This document shows positions 1-6,625 of a stretch of DNA of 12,362 nucleotides, in pieces; positions within the stretch are counted from its first letter, which is position 1; every line of letters begins with the position of its first letter. The position numbers and the translations under genes are program-made. This DNA is from an uncultured Faecalibacterium sp. (GTDB taxonomy: Bacteria; Bacillota; Clostridia; Oscillospirales; Ruminococcaceae): NCBI GenBank assembly GCA_934561485.1, contig CAKTGS010000057.1, forward strand, positions 1 to 12,362. The letters are read 5' to 3'. The notes beneath the pieces are model-generated. The model ran no database searches. It was not told the DNA's origin and saw only the letters and a list, made by a program, of their open reading frames with translations.

Positions 1-384
1 CAGGCCCGGCTGCTGAAATACGAGAGCATCCTGCTGCTGGTGCTGCGCCTGCTCTACCTGCAAAAGCGGGAGAGCCTTGCCGCCAGCGCAGATCAGGTGC
101 TGGTAACGGTGGAAGAGGTGCAGACCGAGCTGCAGAAGATGAACCTGCCCCGCAAACTGGACCAGCAGACCCTGGAACGGCTCATGCGCACCCTGCGCCG
201 GTACAATCTGGCCCGGCCCGTGGGGCGGCTCACCGGGCTGGACAGCCGCATCGAGGTGTTCCCTACGGTGCTGCTGGCTCTGCCGGACGCCGACCTGGCG
301 GATGCCGCCGCAGAAACCGAGCGCACCCGCACCGAAATGGGCCTGTATGAACGCGCCGAGGAAGCGGGGGAGGCAGAAGAATGA
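1..384 (+). CDS. jetB: Wadjet subunit JetB (DUF4194, KITE/MukE-like winged-helix protein), 5'-truncated by the window edge
   Basis: The frame is open from base 1 and ends with TGA at 382-384, giving the last 127 residues of a protein whose start lies left of the window. The fragment is helical and charged, with a winged-helix-like stretch (TVEEVQTELQK, then TLERLMRTLRRYNLARP), a strand-turn element around IEVFPTVLLAL, and an acidic Glu-rich tail. This fits the C-terminal part of DUF4194/JetB. In the family, JetB is the KITE subunit that binds the kleisin JetA and the SMC heads of JetC in a complex that cleaves small circular plasmids. The assignment rests mainly on position: the stop overlaps the jetC start (ATGA), as in jetABC operons, so the two are translationally coupled. 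The GTG at 40 is internal, not a real start. The alternative is another MukE/MksE-type KITE protein. I am fairly sure of the class and less of the exact subtype. Confidence 0.8.
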   Translation, partial: QARLLKYESILLLVLRLLYLQKRESLAASADQVLVTVEEVQTELQKMNLPRKLDQQTLERLMRTLRRYNLARPVGRLTGLDSRIEVFPTVLLALPDADLADAAAETERTRTEMGLYERAEEAGEAEE

Positions 385-3300
385 TCGAACTGAAACGCCT
401 GAAACTCATCAACTGGCACAACTTTGAAAACGTCACCTTTGACTGCGCCCGCCTGACCTATATGATCGGCGTGAACGCTGTGGGCAAAACCACCATTCTG
501 GACGCCATCCGCTACTGCCTGACCACCAACCGTAGCTTCAATGCCCTGGGCAATAAAAAGAGCGGCCGCACCCTGCAGGGGTCGGTGCACGCCAAGCAGC
601 GCGGCGAAAATGCCTACCGCCGCCCGGGGCATACCGTGGCGTATATCGGGGCGGAATTTTACGACAGTGCCAAGCGCACCCCATTTGTCATCGCGGTGCG
701 TGTGGAGTCCGAAGGCCCCATGCAGGAGCTGCACCCCGGCGACCAGACCTGGTATATCTCGGAGGACGGCTGCACGCTGGAGCAGCTGCCCTTCCTTGAC
801 CCGCGCACCGGGGCACCCAGCGCCAAAGAGGATTTCAAGCCCGCCGTGGGGCGTCTTTCCTACACCCGCAGCCCCAGCGAAGCCCGGGACCGCATCTGCC
901 GCGCGCTGGGCATTGGCCGGGCATCCAGCCCGCTGGGCAAAAAGTTCAACGAGGTGTTCCAGATGGGCACCAGCATGGACGAGATCCCCAACTTCCGGGA
1001 GTTTCTGTACCAGTACATCCTGCCCCAGCCGGAGCTGGACCTGGACGCTTTGCAGGGCGACCGGCTGGAACTGGAAAACCTGCACGCCGTGCTGGCCGAA
1101 GCCCAGACCCGGGCCGCTGCCCTGGAAGAGATCGTGAAGGATGGCCGTGAAGCCGCCGAAAAGCAGACCGAAGCGCTGGTCAACCGGGGCGCGGCCCTGC
1201 TGGCCCGGGCTGCCGCCGATGGCGGGGAGCAGGATGTGTGGCAGGAGCATCTGGATGCCGGCCGCCGCCAGCTGGAACAGCTGAACGCCCGCTATGCCGA
1301 AGCCAAAAACGCCGAAGCCGAAGCCCGCCGCGCCTACCTGACCGCACACGGGGCCGCCAGCGCCAGCGGCGAGGGACGGGCGCTGGATGCCATGAGCGAA
1401 GAGCTGGCCCGCCGCAAAACGGCGCTGGACGCCGCCGCCCGCACCGCTGCCCAGGCCGAACATGCCGCCGCAAAAGCAGAAGCTCTACTCGCAGCTCTGC
1501 GCCGGGGCGGCTTTGCCTCCGGCTGGAAGCTGGCAGAGCTGACGGCGGACACCCTGCCCCAGCTCACCGACTGGCTTTCCGCCCAGGAAAAACCGCTGGA
1601 AGAAGCCTATTTTGCGGCCCGGCAGGCCACGGCTGCCCTGCAGAAGGAGCAGGCCGACAGGCGGGCCGAGCTGGACGCCGTGACCGGCGGCAAGTGGGTG
1701 TACCCCCACGGAGACGCCGCCACCCGGGTGCGGGATGCCGTGAATGCGGAACTGCAGAGCCGCGGCATGAAGCCGGACGCCAAGATCTTCTGTGAGCTGC
1801 TGGCCGTGGCGGACGAGAGTTGGCAGGACTGCGTGGAAGCCTGCCTGGGCGACCGCCGCTTTGATATCCTGGTGCCGCCTGCTCATTACGAGGCCGCCAA
1901 GAGCGCCTTTGTGGCCCTGAAGGACAAGGTTGGCCCCATCAGCCTGCTGGACACCCCGGGCATCCGCAAGGCCAACCGCCATGCGGAGACCGCCCCGGCG
2001 GACAGTCTGGCGGCCCAGGTCACCAGTGAGAACCCGCTGGCGGCCCAGTATGCGGACACCATCCTGCGGCGCATCGTCTGCTGCGATACCGCCGATACGC
2101 TGGAACGGCATCCGGACAGCGCCACCCGTGACCTGCTGCGGCACCACCCCTTCCGGCTGGAACGCCTGCGCACCCCGCAGCGGTATATTGGCCTGGAAGC
2201 CCGCCGCGCCCGTGCCGGCAAGCTGGCCGAAGAGCTGGAAGCCCTCACCGAGCGCGCCCGCGCCGCCGCCCAGACCGAGCAGAACCTGAAAGCGGCCTAT
2301 AACCTGTATCAGAGCTTCCAGCGCGGCACCGCCCCGCAGGAGCTGGCCGTCTTGTGGCAGGCCAGCGCCGCAAAGGATGCCGCCCAGGCCGCTGTGGCCC
2401 GGCAGGAAGCAAAACTGGCCGAGTGCCGCGAGAACCCCATGCTGCAGGAGCTGTACCGGGAGGAAGAGACCCGGGAAGCAGCTTGGGAAGCCGCCCGTGC
2501 CGCTGTAGAGCAGGCAGGCGGCGACATCCGCGTGTGCGAAAAGCAAATCGCTTCCTGCGAAGCAGAGCAGAAAAAGGCAGGGGACGCCGCCCGGCAGAGC
2601 GCGGAGGATGCGGAGAAATTCTTTGCGGCGCACCCGCTGCTGGAGCCGCTGGCCCGCACCCGGATGCAGGCCCTTGCCCCGGCAGACAAGCCCCGTGCCG
2701 CTGCCCAGGCCGCCGAAAAGGCTCAGACCAAGCTGGACGATGCCCTGGCCGTGTACCTGACCGGTACGCTGGAACCGGCCCAAAAAGCCTACAACGAGCA
2801 GTACGTGTGCGATTATCCGTTGGGCCTTGCCGGGCTGGAACAGTACCGCGCCCAGCACGAGAGCCTGGTGCGCATTGATCTGGAACGCTATGCCGCCCGC
2901 CTGGAACAGGCCCAGCGCGACTGCAAGGACCGCTTCCGCAAGGACATCCTGTTCCGCATGAAGGACGACATCTTCAACGCCCGGCGGCAGTTCCGGGAGC
3001 TGAACAAGGTGATGGAGCAGCTGACCTACGGCGAGGAAGTGTACCGCTTTGAGCTGGAACCCAGCCGCGACCCGCAGCTGGCCGCCTTCTATCAGGTGAT
3101 CGTGGACAAGGGCAACCAGCAGATGACCGAGGGCGACTCGCTGGACAACCTTGCCGCCACCGCCGACCCGGCCTACGAGCGCCAGGTGGACGAGCTGATG
3201 GAAAAGATCATGGCGGATGTGGACGAGAACACCCGCGCCCGGCAGGAGGGCCGCAGCACCTCCGGCACCACGCTTTCAGACTATGTGGACTACCGCACCT

Positions 3301-3674
3301 ATCTGGATTATGACATCAAGGTGACCAACCGCGTCACCGGTCAGCAGGCCTATCTGTCCCGCGTCAGCCGCGATTCTTCCGGCGGCGAGAACCAGGCCCC
3401 CTTCTATGTGGCCATCTGCGCGTCTCTGCTGCAGATCTACGAAAAGAGCGAAAACAGCATCCGGCTGGTGCTGCTGGACGAAGCTTTCAGCAAGATGACC
3501 AGTGACCGCATCCGCCCCATGATGGAGCTGTTCCGCCGCCTGCAGCTGCAGGTGATCCTCATTTCCACCGTGGAAAAGAGCACCGCCATCCAGCCCTACT
3601 GCGACATTACCTACTCCATCGTGCGCCACGGTGACGCCAACGCCATTGCACCGTTCATTAAACTGCCCGAATGA
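381..3674 (+). CDS. jetC: Wadjet SMC-like ATPase JetC (MukB/MksB-type)
   Basis: This 1097-residue SMC-family ATPase is the motor of Wadjet, a condensin-like complex that extrudes plasmid DNA and licenses its cleavage. The N-terminal head (about 1-220) carries Walker A GVNAVGKT (30-37, Lys36). Coiled coil follows (about 225-435). A globular hinge-like region (about 440-605) contains AKIFCELLAV and then an RFDILV stretch typical of this family, and a second coiled coil (about 610-890) leads to the C-terminal head. That head has the signature SSGGE (999-1003), Walker B LVLLDEAF (1029-1036, Asp1033 and catalytic Glu1034) and an ISTVEKS segment where the H-loop region is expected. All ATPase motifs look intact and the length is normal for JetC. 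The ATG overlaps the jetB stop and has a GGGGAGG site 7 bases upstream. The gene ends directly in a terminator, and no DUF2220 jetD follows. Housekeeping MukB is unlikely given the JetC-like signature and the JetB-like neighbour. Confidence 0.88.
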   Translation: MIELKRLKLINWHNFENVTFDCARLTYMIGVNAVGKTTILDAIRYCLTTNRSFNALGNKKSGRTLQGSVHAKQRGENAYRRPGHTVAYIGAEFYDSAKRTPFVIAVRVESEGPMQELHPGDQTWYISEDGCTLEQLPFLDPRTGAPSAKEDFKPAVGRLSYTRSPSEARDRICRALGIGRASSPLGKKFNEVFQMGTSMDEIPNFREFLYQYILPQPELDLDALQGDRLELENLHAVLAEAQTRAAALEEIVKDGREAAEKQTEALVNRGAALLARAAADGGEQDVWQEHLDAGRRQLEQLNARYAEAKNAEAEARRAYLTAHGAASASGEGRALDAMSEELARRKTALDAAARTAAQAEHAAAKAEALLAALRRGGFASGWKLAELTADTLPQLTDWLSAQEKPLEEAYFAARQATAALQKEQADRRAELDAVTGGKWVYPHGDAATRVRDAVNAELQSRGMKPDAKIFCELLAVADESWQDCVEACLGDRRFDILVPPAHYEAAKSAFVALKDKVGPISLLDTPGIRKANRHAETAPADSLAAQVTSENPLAAQYADTILRRIVCCDTADTLERHPDSATRDLLRHHPFRLERLRTPQRYIGLEARRARAGKLAEELEALTERARAAAQTEQNLKAAYNLYQSFQRGTAPQELAVLWQASAAKDAAQAAVARQEAKLAECRENPMLQELYREEETREAAWEAARAAVEQAGGDIRVCEKQIASCEAEQKKAGDAARQSAEDAEKFFAAHPLLEPLARTRMQALAPADKPRAAAQAAEKAQTKLDDALAVYLTGTLEPAQKAYNEQYVCDYPLGLAGLEQYRAQHESLVRIDLERYAARLEQAQRDCKDRFRKDILFRMKDDIFNARRQFRELNKVMEQLTYGEEVYRFELEPSRDPQLAAFYQVIVDKGNQQMTEGDSLDNLAATADPAYERQVDELMEKIMADVDENTRARQEGRSTSGTTLSDYVDYRTYLDYDIKVTNRVTGQQAYLSRVSRDSSGGENQAPFYVAICASLLQIYEKSENSIRLVLLDEAFSKMTSDRIRPMMELFRRLQLQVILISTVEKSTAIQPYCDITYSIVRHGDANAIAPFIKLPE

Positions 3675-3710
3675 CCAAAAAAGAGCACGCGAAAGCGTGC
3701 TCTTTTTTGG
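3675..3710. terminator. Bidirectional intrinsic terminator between jetC and the peptidase gene
   Basis: A perfect inverted repeat has arms at 3675-3690 and 3695-3710 (16 bp) and a GAAA tetraloop. Its outer part is A6 on one arm and T6 on the other, so either strand gives a GC-rich stem (GAGCACGC) followed by a U run. It begins at the base after the jetC stop, and the convergent peptidase gene ends 2 bases beyond it, so it serves both. Its presence here means jetC is the last gene of its transcript. Confidence 0.93.
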
Positions 3711-3711
3711 T

Positions 3712-4449
3712 TTATCTCAGCGGCAGAACATCCTCGTCCTCGTTGATCTCCTCCATGGTGCCGTCTGCAAAGTACCAGGCCTGCCCGTACAGGGTCTCGC
3801 GGCCTTCGGCACACATCAGATAGGAGCCGTCCGGCAGGGCCAGGAAGGGGCGTTTTTTGCTGTCGGCCCGTGCAATGTCCTCCACCTTCTGCCCGTCCAG
3901 AATGTGCTCCCGGATGAATTGGTAGTGCGGCAGGATGCGGGTCTCGGTCAGGCCCAGACCGTTCAGCCAGCGGCAGTAGCCGGGGTCGGCAGCTTCGCCC
4001 GGCTCTTCCGGTGCGGCGTACACCAGCCGGGCCGCGTTCATGCTGCCGGCACTCACGCCCAGCACGATGCCGTGGTAGTTGTGGAACAGCCCCGGCAGGC
4101 CCAGCTGGGCAAAAAAGTGGTTCTGGGTGGGCACATGGCCGCCGCACAGCATCACAAAACCGCTCTGGGGCAGCAGGGTGCCGATCTCTTCGGCGTTGCG
4201 GGCATCGCAGGGCACAAGGCTGCTCAGCGGCAGGCGGGCATTGGCAAATGCCTGCAGAAAATCCCGGCACATGGCATCGTTCTGGGCATAGGCACCGGGG
4301 TCGGCCGCAATGGCCAGGCCCAGCACCGGATGGTCCGGCCACACGGCCCGCAGGTTGGCGACAAAGTGGTTGCGCTGGTCCAGAACCGGCACCGCAGGCC
4401 CCGGCTCAAAAGGGCAGCCGCTGGGGCTGCTGGTCAAAAACAATGTCAT
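3712..4449 (-). CDS. Peptidase E-like protein (family S51, class I glutamine amidotransferase-like fold)
   Basis: This is a 245-residue cytoplasmic protein. Peptidase E cleaves dipeptides with N-terminal aspartate, and cyanophycinase is a relative. The family nucleophile elbow is visible as GVSAGSMN (131-138, probable catalytic Ser133). It is preceded by LCGGHVPTQN (101-110), which matches the Gly-rich loop of the fold, and followed by LPHYQF (173-178), whose His175 fits the catalytic histidine. The length is normal for S51. The frame stays open to an ATG at 4488, but I chose the ATG at 4449 because GAGGGA sits 5 bases upstream (4455-4460) and the family-like sequence (MTLFLTSS) starts there. 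It is a single-gene unit, convergent with jetC and separated from the MATE gene by a terminator. The exact substrate cannot be read from the sequence, and no link to Wadjet function is visible. Confidence 0.82.
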   Translation of the reverse strand: MTLFLTSSPSGCPFEPGPAVPVLDQRNHFVANLRAVWPDHPVLGLAIAADPGAYAQNDAMCRDFLQAFANARLPLSSLVPCDARNAEEIGTLLPQSGFVMLCGGHVPTQNHFFAQLGLPGLFHNYHGIVLGVSAGSMNAARLVYAAPEEPGEAADPGYCRWLNGLGLTETRILPHYQFIREHILDGQKVEDIARADSKKRPFLALPDGSYLMCAEGRETLYGQAWYFADGTMEEINEDEDVLPLR

Positions 4450-4454
4450 AATGA

Positions 4455-4460
4455 TCCCTC
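4455..4460 (-). promoter_or_regulatory. Ribosome binding site that sets the peptidase start
   Basis: GAGGGA on the minus strand lies 5 bases before the ATG at 4449. The alternative in-frame ATG at 4488 has no comparable site, so the shorter protein is preferred. Confidence 0.65.
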
Positions 4461-4486
4461 GTAAAAAATGAATAAAGGCTGCGTCC

Positions 4487-4495
4487 ATTCTAACA
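4487..4495 (-). promoter_or_regulatory. Putative extended -10 promoter of the peptidase gene
   Basis: On the minus strand this reads TGTTAGAAT, an extended -10 (TGn plus TAGAAT). It would start transcription near 4480 and leave a leader of about 30 bases before the ATG at 4449. No good -35 hexamer is present 16-18 bases upstream, which fits an extended -10 promoter but lowers confidence. It lies downstream of the MATE terminator, as an independent promoter should. Confidence 0.42.
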
Positions 4496-4528
4496 CGATT
4501 TTGCTGCCAGCGGCAGAGCCAGAATCAC

Positions 4529-4571
4529 CAAAAAAATCCCCCGTTTTTTGCCGTTTCGCAAAAAACAGGGG
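4529..4571 (-). terminator. Intrinsic terminator of the marR-MATE operon
   Basis: The arms at 4538-4551 and 4558-4571 form a 14-bp stem with one mismatch and a six-base loop. On the minus strand the stem is followed by A and a run of seven T (4531-4537). It starts 6 bases after the MATE stop codon. The orientation of the T run makes it a leftward terminator. Confidence 0.88.
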
Positions 4572-4577
4572 AAAGGC

Positions 4578-5927
4578 TTATGCCTTGCGGTAATGGAACA
4601 CCTTGTCCTTGGTGAGGAGCATGGCGGCGCTCACGGCCAGAGCCGCCAGCTCGGCGGCGGTGACGGCCAGCCAGATGCCGTCCAGCTTCAGGATGGCAGG
4701 CAGAATGAGCAGGGCTGTCAGCTGGAACACCAGCGTGCGCAAAAAGGAGATCAGCGCACTGGTCACGCCATCGCCCAGGGCCGTGAAAAAGGAGGACGCA
4801 TACACGTTGAAGCCCATGATAAGGAAGCTCAGCGCGTACAGCCGGAAAGCGTGGGTGGTCAGGGTCAGCAGGTCGGCATCGTAGCCCACAAAAATACGGG
4901 CGACATAGGGGATGAACACCATGGAAATGGCCGTCATGGCAACGGCCACCACGGCGATCAGCCGCAGGCTCTTGGCGTAAAGGTTGTGCACCTCGGCGTG
5001 GTTGCGGGCACCGTAGTGAAAGCTGACGATGGGGGCGCTGCCCACGGCATAGCCCACGAACACGGCCACGAACAGGAAAGCCGCATACATGATCACGCCG
5101 TAAGCGGCCACGCCGTTCTCGCCGCCCAGACGCAGCAGCTGGAAGTTATACAGGATGTTGACCAGCGACATGGAAACGTTGGTCATCAGCTCGGAAGAAC
5201 CGTTGATGCAGGCGTCCCGCAGAACCTTGCCGTAAAAGCCGGTTTTGCACAGGTGCAGGCGGCTGGAATTGCTGTGGTTGATAAAATAGAACACCGGCAG
5301 CACGCCGCCCACCAGCTGGCTGATAAAAGTAGCAATGGCGGCACCTTCCACGCCCCAGTGCAGCATACCCACCATTACAACGTCCAGCACCATGTTGGTG
5401 CAGCCCGCGCCCACGGTGAACCAGAAGCCCAGGTGGGGCTTTTCGGCGGTGACGAAGAAGCTCTGGAACATGTTCTGCAGTGCAAAGGTGGGCAGGGACA
5501 CCATCAGGATGCGGCCATAGCGCAGCGCATAGTCCAGCAGCTCGCCTTTGGCACCCAGCAGCACGGCGATGGGCCGCAGGAACACGATGCCCAGCACGGC
5601 CAGCACACTGACCGAGACCAGTGCCGCCAGCAGGAACATGGTAAAGTAGCGGTTGGCCTTTTCCTGGTCGCCTTCGCCCAGGGTGATGCCCACAATGGCG
5701 CTGCCGCCGGTGCCCAGCATAAAGCCGATGGTGCCCAGCAGCATGGGCAGCGGCATGATGAGGTTGACCGCCGCAAAGGCCGTTTTGCCCACAAAGTTGG
5801 ACACGCACAACCCGTCCACCACGCCGTAAATGGAGGTGAACAGCATGGTGCCGATGCAGGGCAGCACGAACCGCAAAAGGCGGGAATAGGTAAAATGATC
5901 GGAAAGCTGAATTCTCTGTTTTGACAT
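4578..5927 (-). CDS. MATE family multidrug efflux transporter (MepA-like)
   Basis: A 449-residue inner-membrane protein of normal MATE length with about 12 hydrophobic segments. Characteristic stretches include LRFVLPCIGTMLFTSIYGVVDG near the N terminus and FMLGTGGSAIVGITLGEGD, the cytoplasmic-loop motif region typical of MepA-type transporters (GTGGSA..G..LG.G). A second-half counterpart is VGYAVGSAPIVSFHYGARN, showing the internal pseudo-repeat. MATE proteins expel cationic drugs or metabolites in exchange for Na+ or H+. Two ATGs lie 6 bases apart (5933 and 5927); the second has GAAAGGA at the right distance. The open frame continues upstream through the marR region but is not family-like there. 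The gene starts 11 bases after the marR stop, so the two form one operon, as mepR-mepA does in staphylococci. The substrate is unknown. Confidence 0.93.
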   Translation of the reverse strand: MSKQRIQLSDHFTYSRLLRFVLPCIGTMLFTSIYGVVDGLCVSNFVGKTAFAAVNLIMPLPMLLGTIGFMLGTGGSAIVGITLGEGDQEKANRYFTMFLLAALVSVSVLAVLGIVFLRPIAVLLGAKGELLDYALRYGRILMVSLPTFALQNMFQSFFVTAEKPHLGFWFTVGAGCTNMVLDVVMVGMLHWGVEGAAIATFISQLVGGVLPVFYFINHSNSSRLHLCKTGFYGKVLRDACINGSSELMTNVSMSLVNILYNFQLLRLGGENGVAAYGVIMYAAFLFVAVFVGYAVGSAPIVSFHYGARNHAEVHNLYAKSLRLIAVVAVAMTAISMVFIPYVARIFVGYDADLLTLTTHAFRLYALSFLIMGFNVYASSFFTALGDGVTSALISFLRTLVFQLTALLILPAILKLDGIWLAVTAAELAALAVSAAMLLTKDKVFHYRKA

Positions 5928-5933
5928 GAACAT

Positions 5934-5940
5934 TCCTTTC
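5934..5940 (-). promoter_or_regulatory. Ribosome binding site for the MATE gene
   Basis: GAAAGGA on the minus strand is 6 bases before the ATG at 5927. It directly abuts the upstream ATG at 5933, which is therefore too close to be used. The site overlaps the last bases of the marR stop codon, consistent with coupled translation. Confidence 0.7.
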
Positions 5941-6412
5941 AGTTGTTCGGGGCGGAGTTTGCGGGCATGGTCAGCTGGTGGATCTCCTGTTCCAGGAAGG
6001 TGCACTGCTTCTCGCTCAGGGCTACCAGCAGGGCGCGGTCCCGGGCAGAGATCCGGGACAGACAGCGCTCTTCCGCTTCCATCAGCGGGGCAACGATCTT
6101 CCGGCACAGGGCTTCCCCGGCGGCGGTCAGTTTGACGGTTTTTCCGCTGCGGGCACCGGGCCGCTGTTCCAGCAGGACATACCCTTTTTTGACAAATCCT
6201 GTGATCGTGAAGTTGATGGTCTGCTTGGGGTACATCCACAATGCACAGATGTCGTTCTGGGTCAGGTCACGGTCGGATTCCCACAGGGAGTACAGCACCC
6301 ACAGGGCGGGGTCCGACAGGCCGCAGGAGACTGCATAGCTGTGATATTGTTCATTCTGGCGCTTATACGACTGGTTCAGCGCCAGATTCTGGGCTTTGAC
6401 TTCGGCATCCAT
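5939..6412 (-). CDS. MarR family transcriptional regulator
   Basis: This 157-residue protein has the length and layout of MarR-type repressors: N-terminal helix (about 5-25), winged helix-turn-helix (about 33-100) and C-terminal dimerisation helices (about 102-147). The likely recognition helix is the YPKQTINFTITGFVKKG stretch (61-77). The wing follows as LLEQRPGARSGKTVKLTAAG (80-99), where Arg84 and Asp/Arg-type wing contacts are usual for the family. The ATG at 6412 has AAAGGAG upstream. MarR proteins bind palindromes as dimers and release DNA on binding a ligand. The gene lies upstream of a MATE exporter in one operon, and a perfect palindrome sits inside its promoter, so autoregulation together with control of the exporter is the simplest reading. 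The ligand is unknown. The divergent MMPL gene could be a second target, but no second copy of the palindrome is seen near it. Confidence 0.92.
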   Translation of the reverse strand: MDAEVKAQNLALNQSYKRQNEQYHSYAVSCGLSDPALWVLYSLWESDRDLTQNDICALWMYPKQTINFTITGFVKKGYVLLEQRPGARSGKTVKLTAAGEALCRKIVAPLMEAEERCLSRISARDRALLVALSEKQCTFLEQEIHQLTMPANSAPNN

Positions 6413-6472
6413 TCCGATGCTCCTTTCCGCAAAAATGAGCAGAGTCCGGTTTGGGATTCTGCCAGCCGGGAC

Positions 6473-6501
6473 AGTATAAATCCAATATTGGATTTTGTCA
6501 A
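6473..6501 (-). promoter_or_regulatory. Sigma-70/sigma-A promoter of the marR-MATE operon
   Basis: On the minus strand, TTGACA (6496-6501) and TATACT (6473-6478) are separated by exactly 17 bases. This is a near-consensus vegetative promoter. Transcription would start near 6466, giving a leader of about 54 bases before the marR ATG. The spacer is almost wholly occupied by a palindrome, so the strong promoter is probably kept off by a repressor. Confidence 0.88.
6478..6495. promoter_or_regulatory. Perfect 18-bp palindrome, probable MarR operator
   Basis: AAATCCAATATTGGATTT is identical to its own reverse complement. It lies between the -35 and -10 hexamers of the marR promoter and overlaps the first base of the -10. 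The size and the AT-rich core fit a MarR dimer site, and a protein bound here would block RNA polymerase. Binding by this particular MarR is inferred from location alone. Confidence 0.78.
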
Positions 6502-6575
6502 GACTGATCTGCGGCTAAAAGTGGAGCTTATGGGCCGAAATTTAAAATCTGTCTATTTCCTGGGTGCATCAAATC

Positions 6576-6584
6576 TGATAGAAT
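6576..6584 (+). promoter_or_regulatory. Putative extended -10 promoter of the MMPL operon
   Basis: TGATAGAAT gives an extended -10 (TGn plus TAGAAT) with a predicted start near 6591 and a leader of about 35 bases. The best -35 candidate at 17 bases spacing is TTTCCT (6556-6561), which is poor. No palindrome overlaps it. It lies about 80 bases from the marR operator, so control by that site would need to be indirect. Confidence 0.45.
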
Positions 6585-6604
6585 GATAGAGTGTTCCGAA
6601 ATCC

Positions 6605-6616
6605 AAAGGAAAGGAG
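6605..6616 (+). promoter_or_regulatory. Double Shine-Dalgarno supporting a TTG start for the MMPL gene
   Basis: AAAGGAAAGGAG contains two overlapping AGGA/GGAG sites. The GGAG ends 9 bases before the TTG at 6626, the first codon of the MMPL frame that leads straight into a typical N terminus. The ATG at 6583 is in another frame and gives only a short product. Confidence 0.72.
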
Positions 6617-6625
6617 CCTTTTCTT

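Noticed and set aside
93..2858. Two long open frames on the minus strand (about 456 and 457 codons) opposite jetC
   Set aside because: They lie antisense to a well-supported SMC gene. Their products are Gly/Gln/Val-rich low-complexity sequence without family motifs, as expected from GC-rich codon shadows.
4548..5924. A 458-codon plus-strand frame opposite the MATE gene
   Set aside because: Its His/Gln/Gly-rich translation has no motif; it mirrors the MATE membrane protein codons.
5928..6239. N-terminal extension of the MATE frame by about 100 codons
   Set aside because: It overlaps marR in another frame, is not MATE-like, and a ribosome site marks the ATG at 5927.
6545..6577. AAATCTG repeated directly at 6545 and 6571 upstream of the MMPL gene
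   Set aside because: Seven bases repeated in AT-rich intergenic DNA is weak, and it does not match the marR palindrome well enough to be a second operator.
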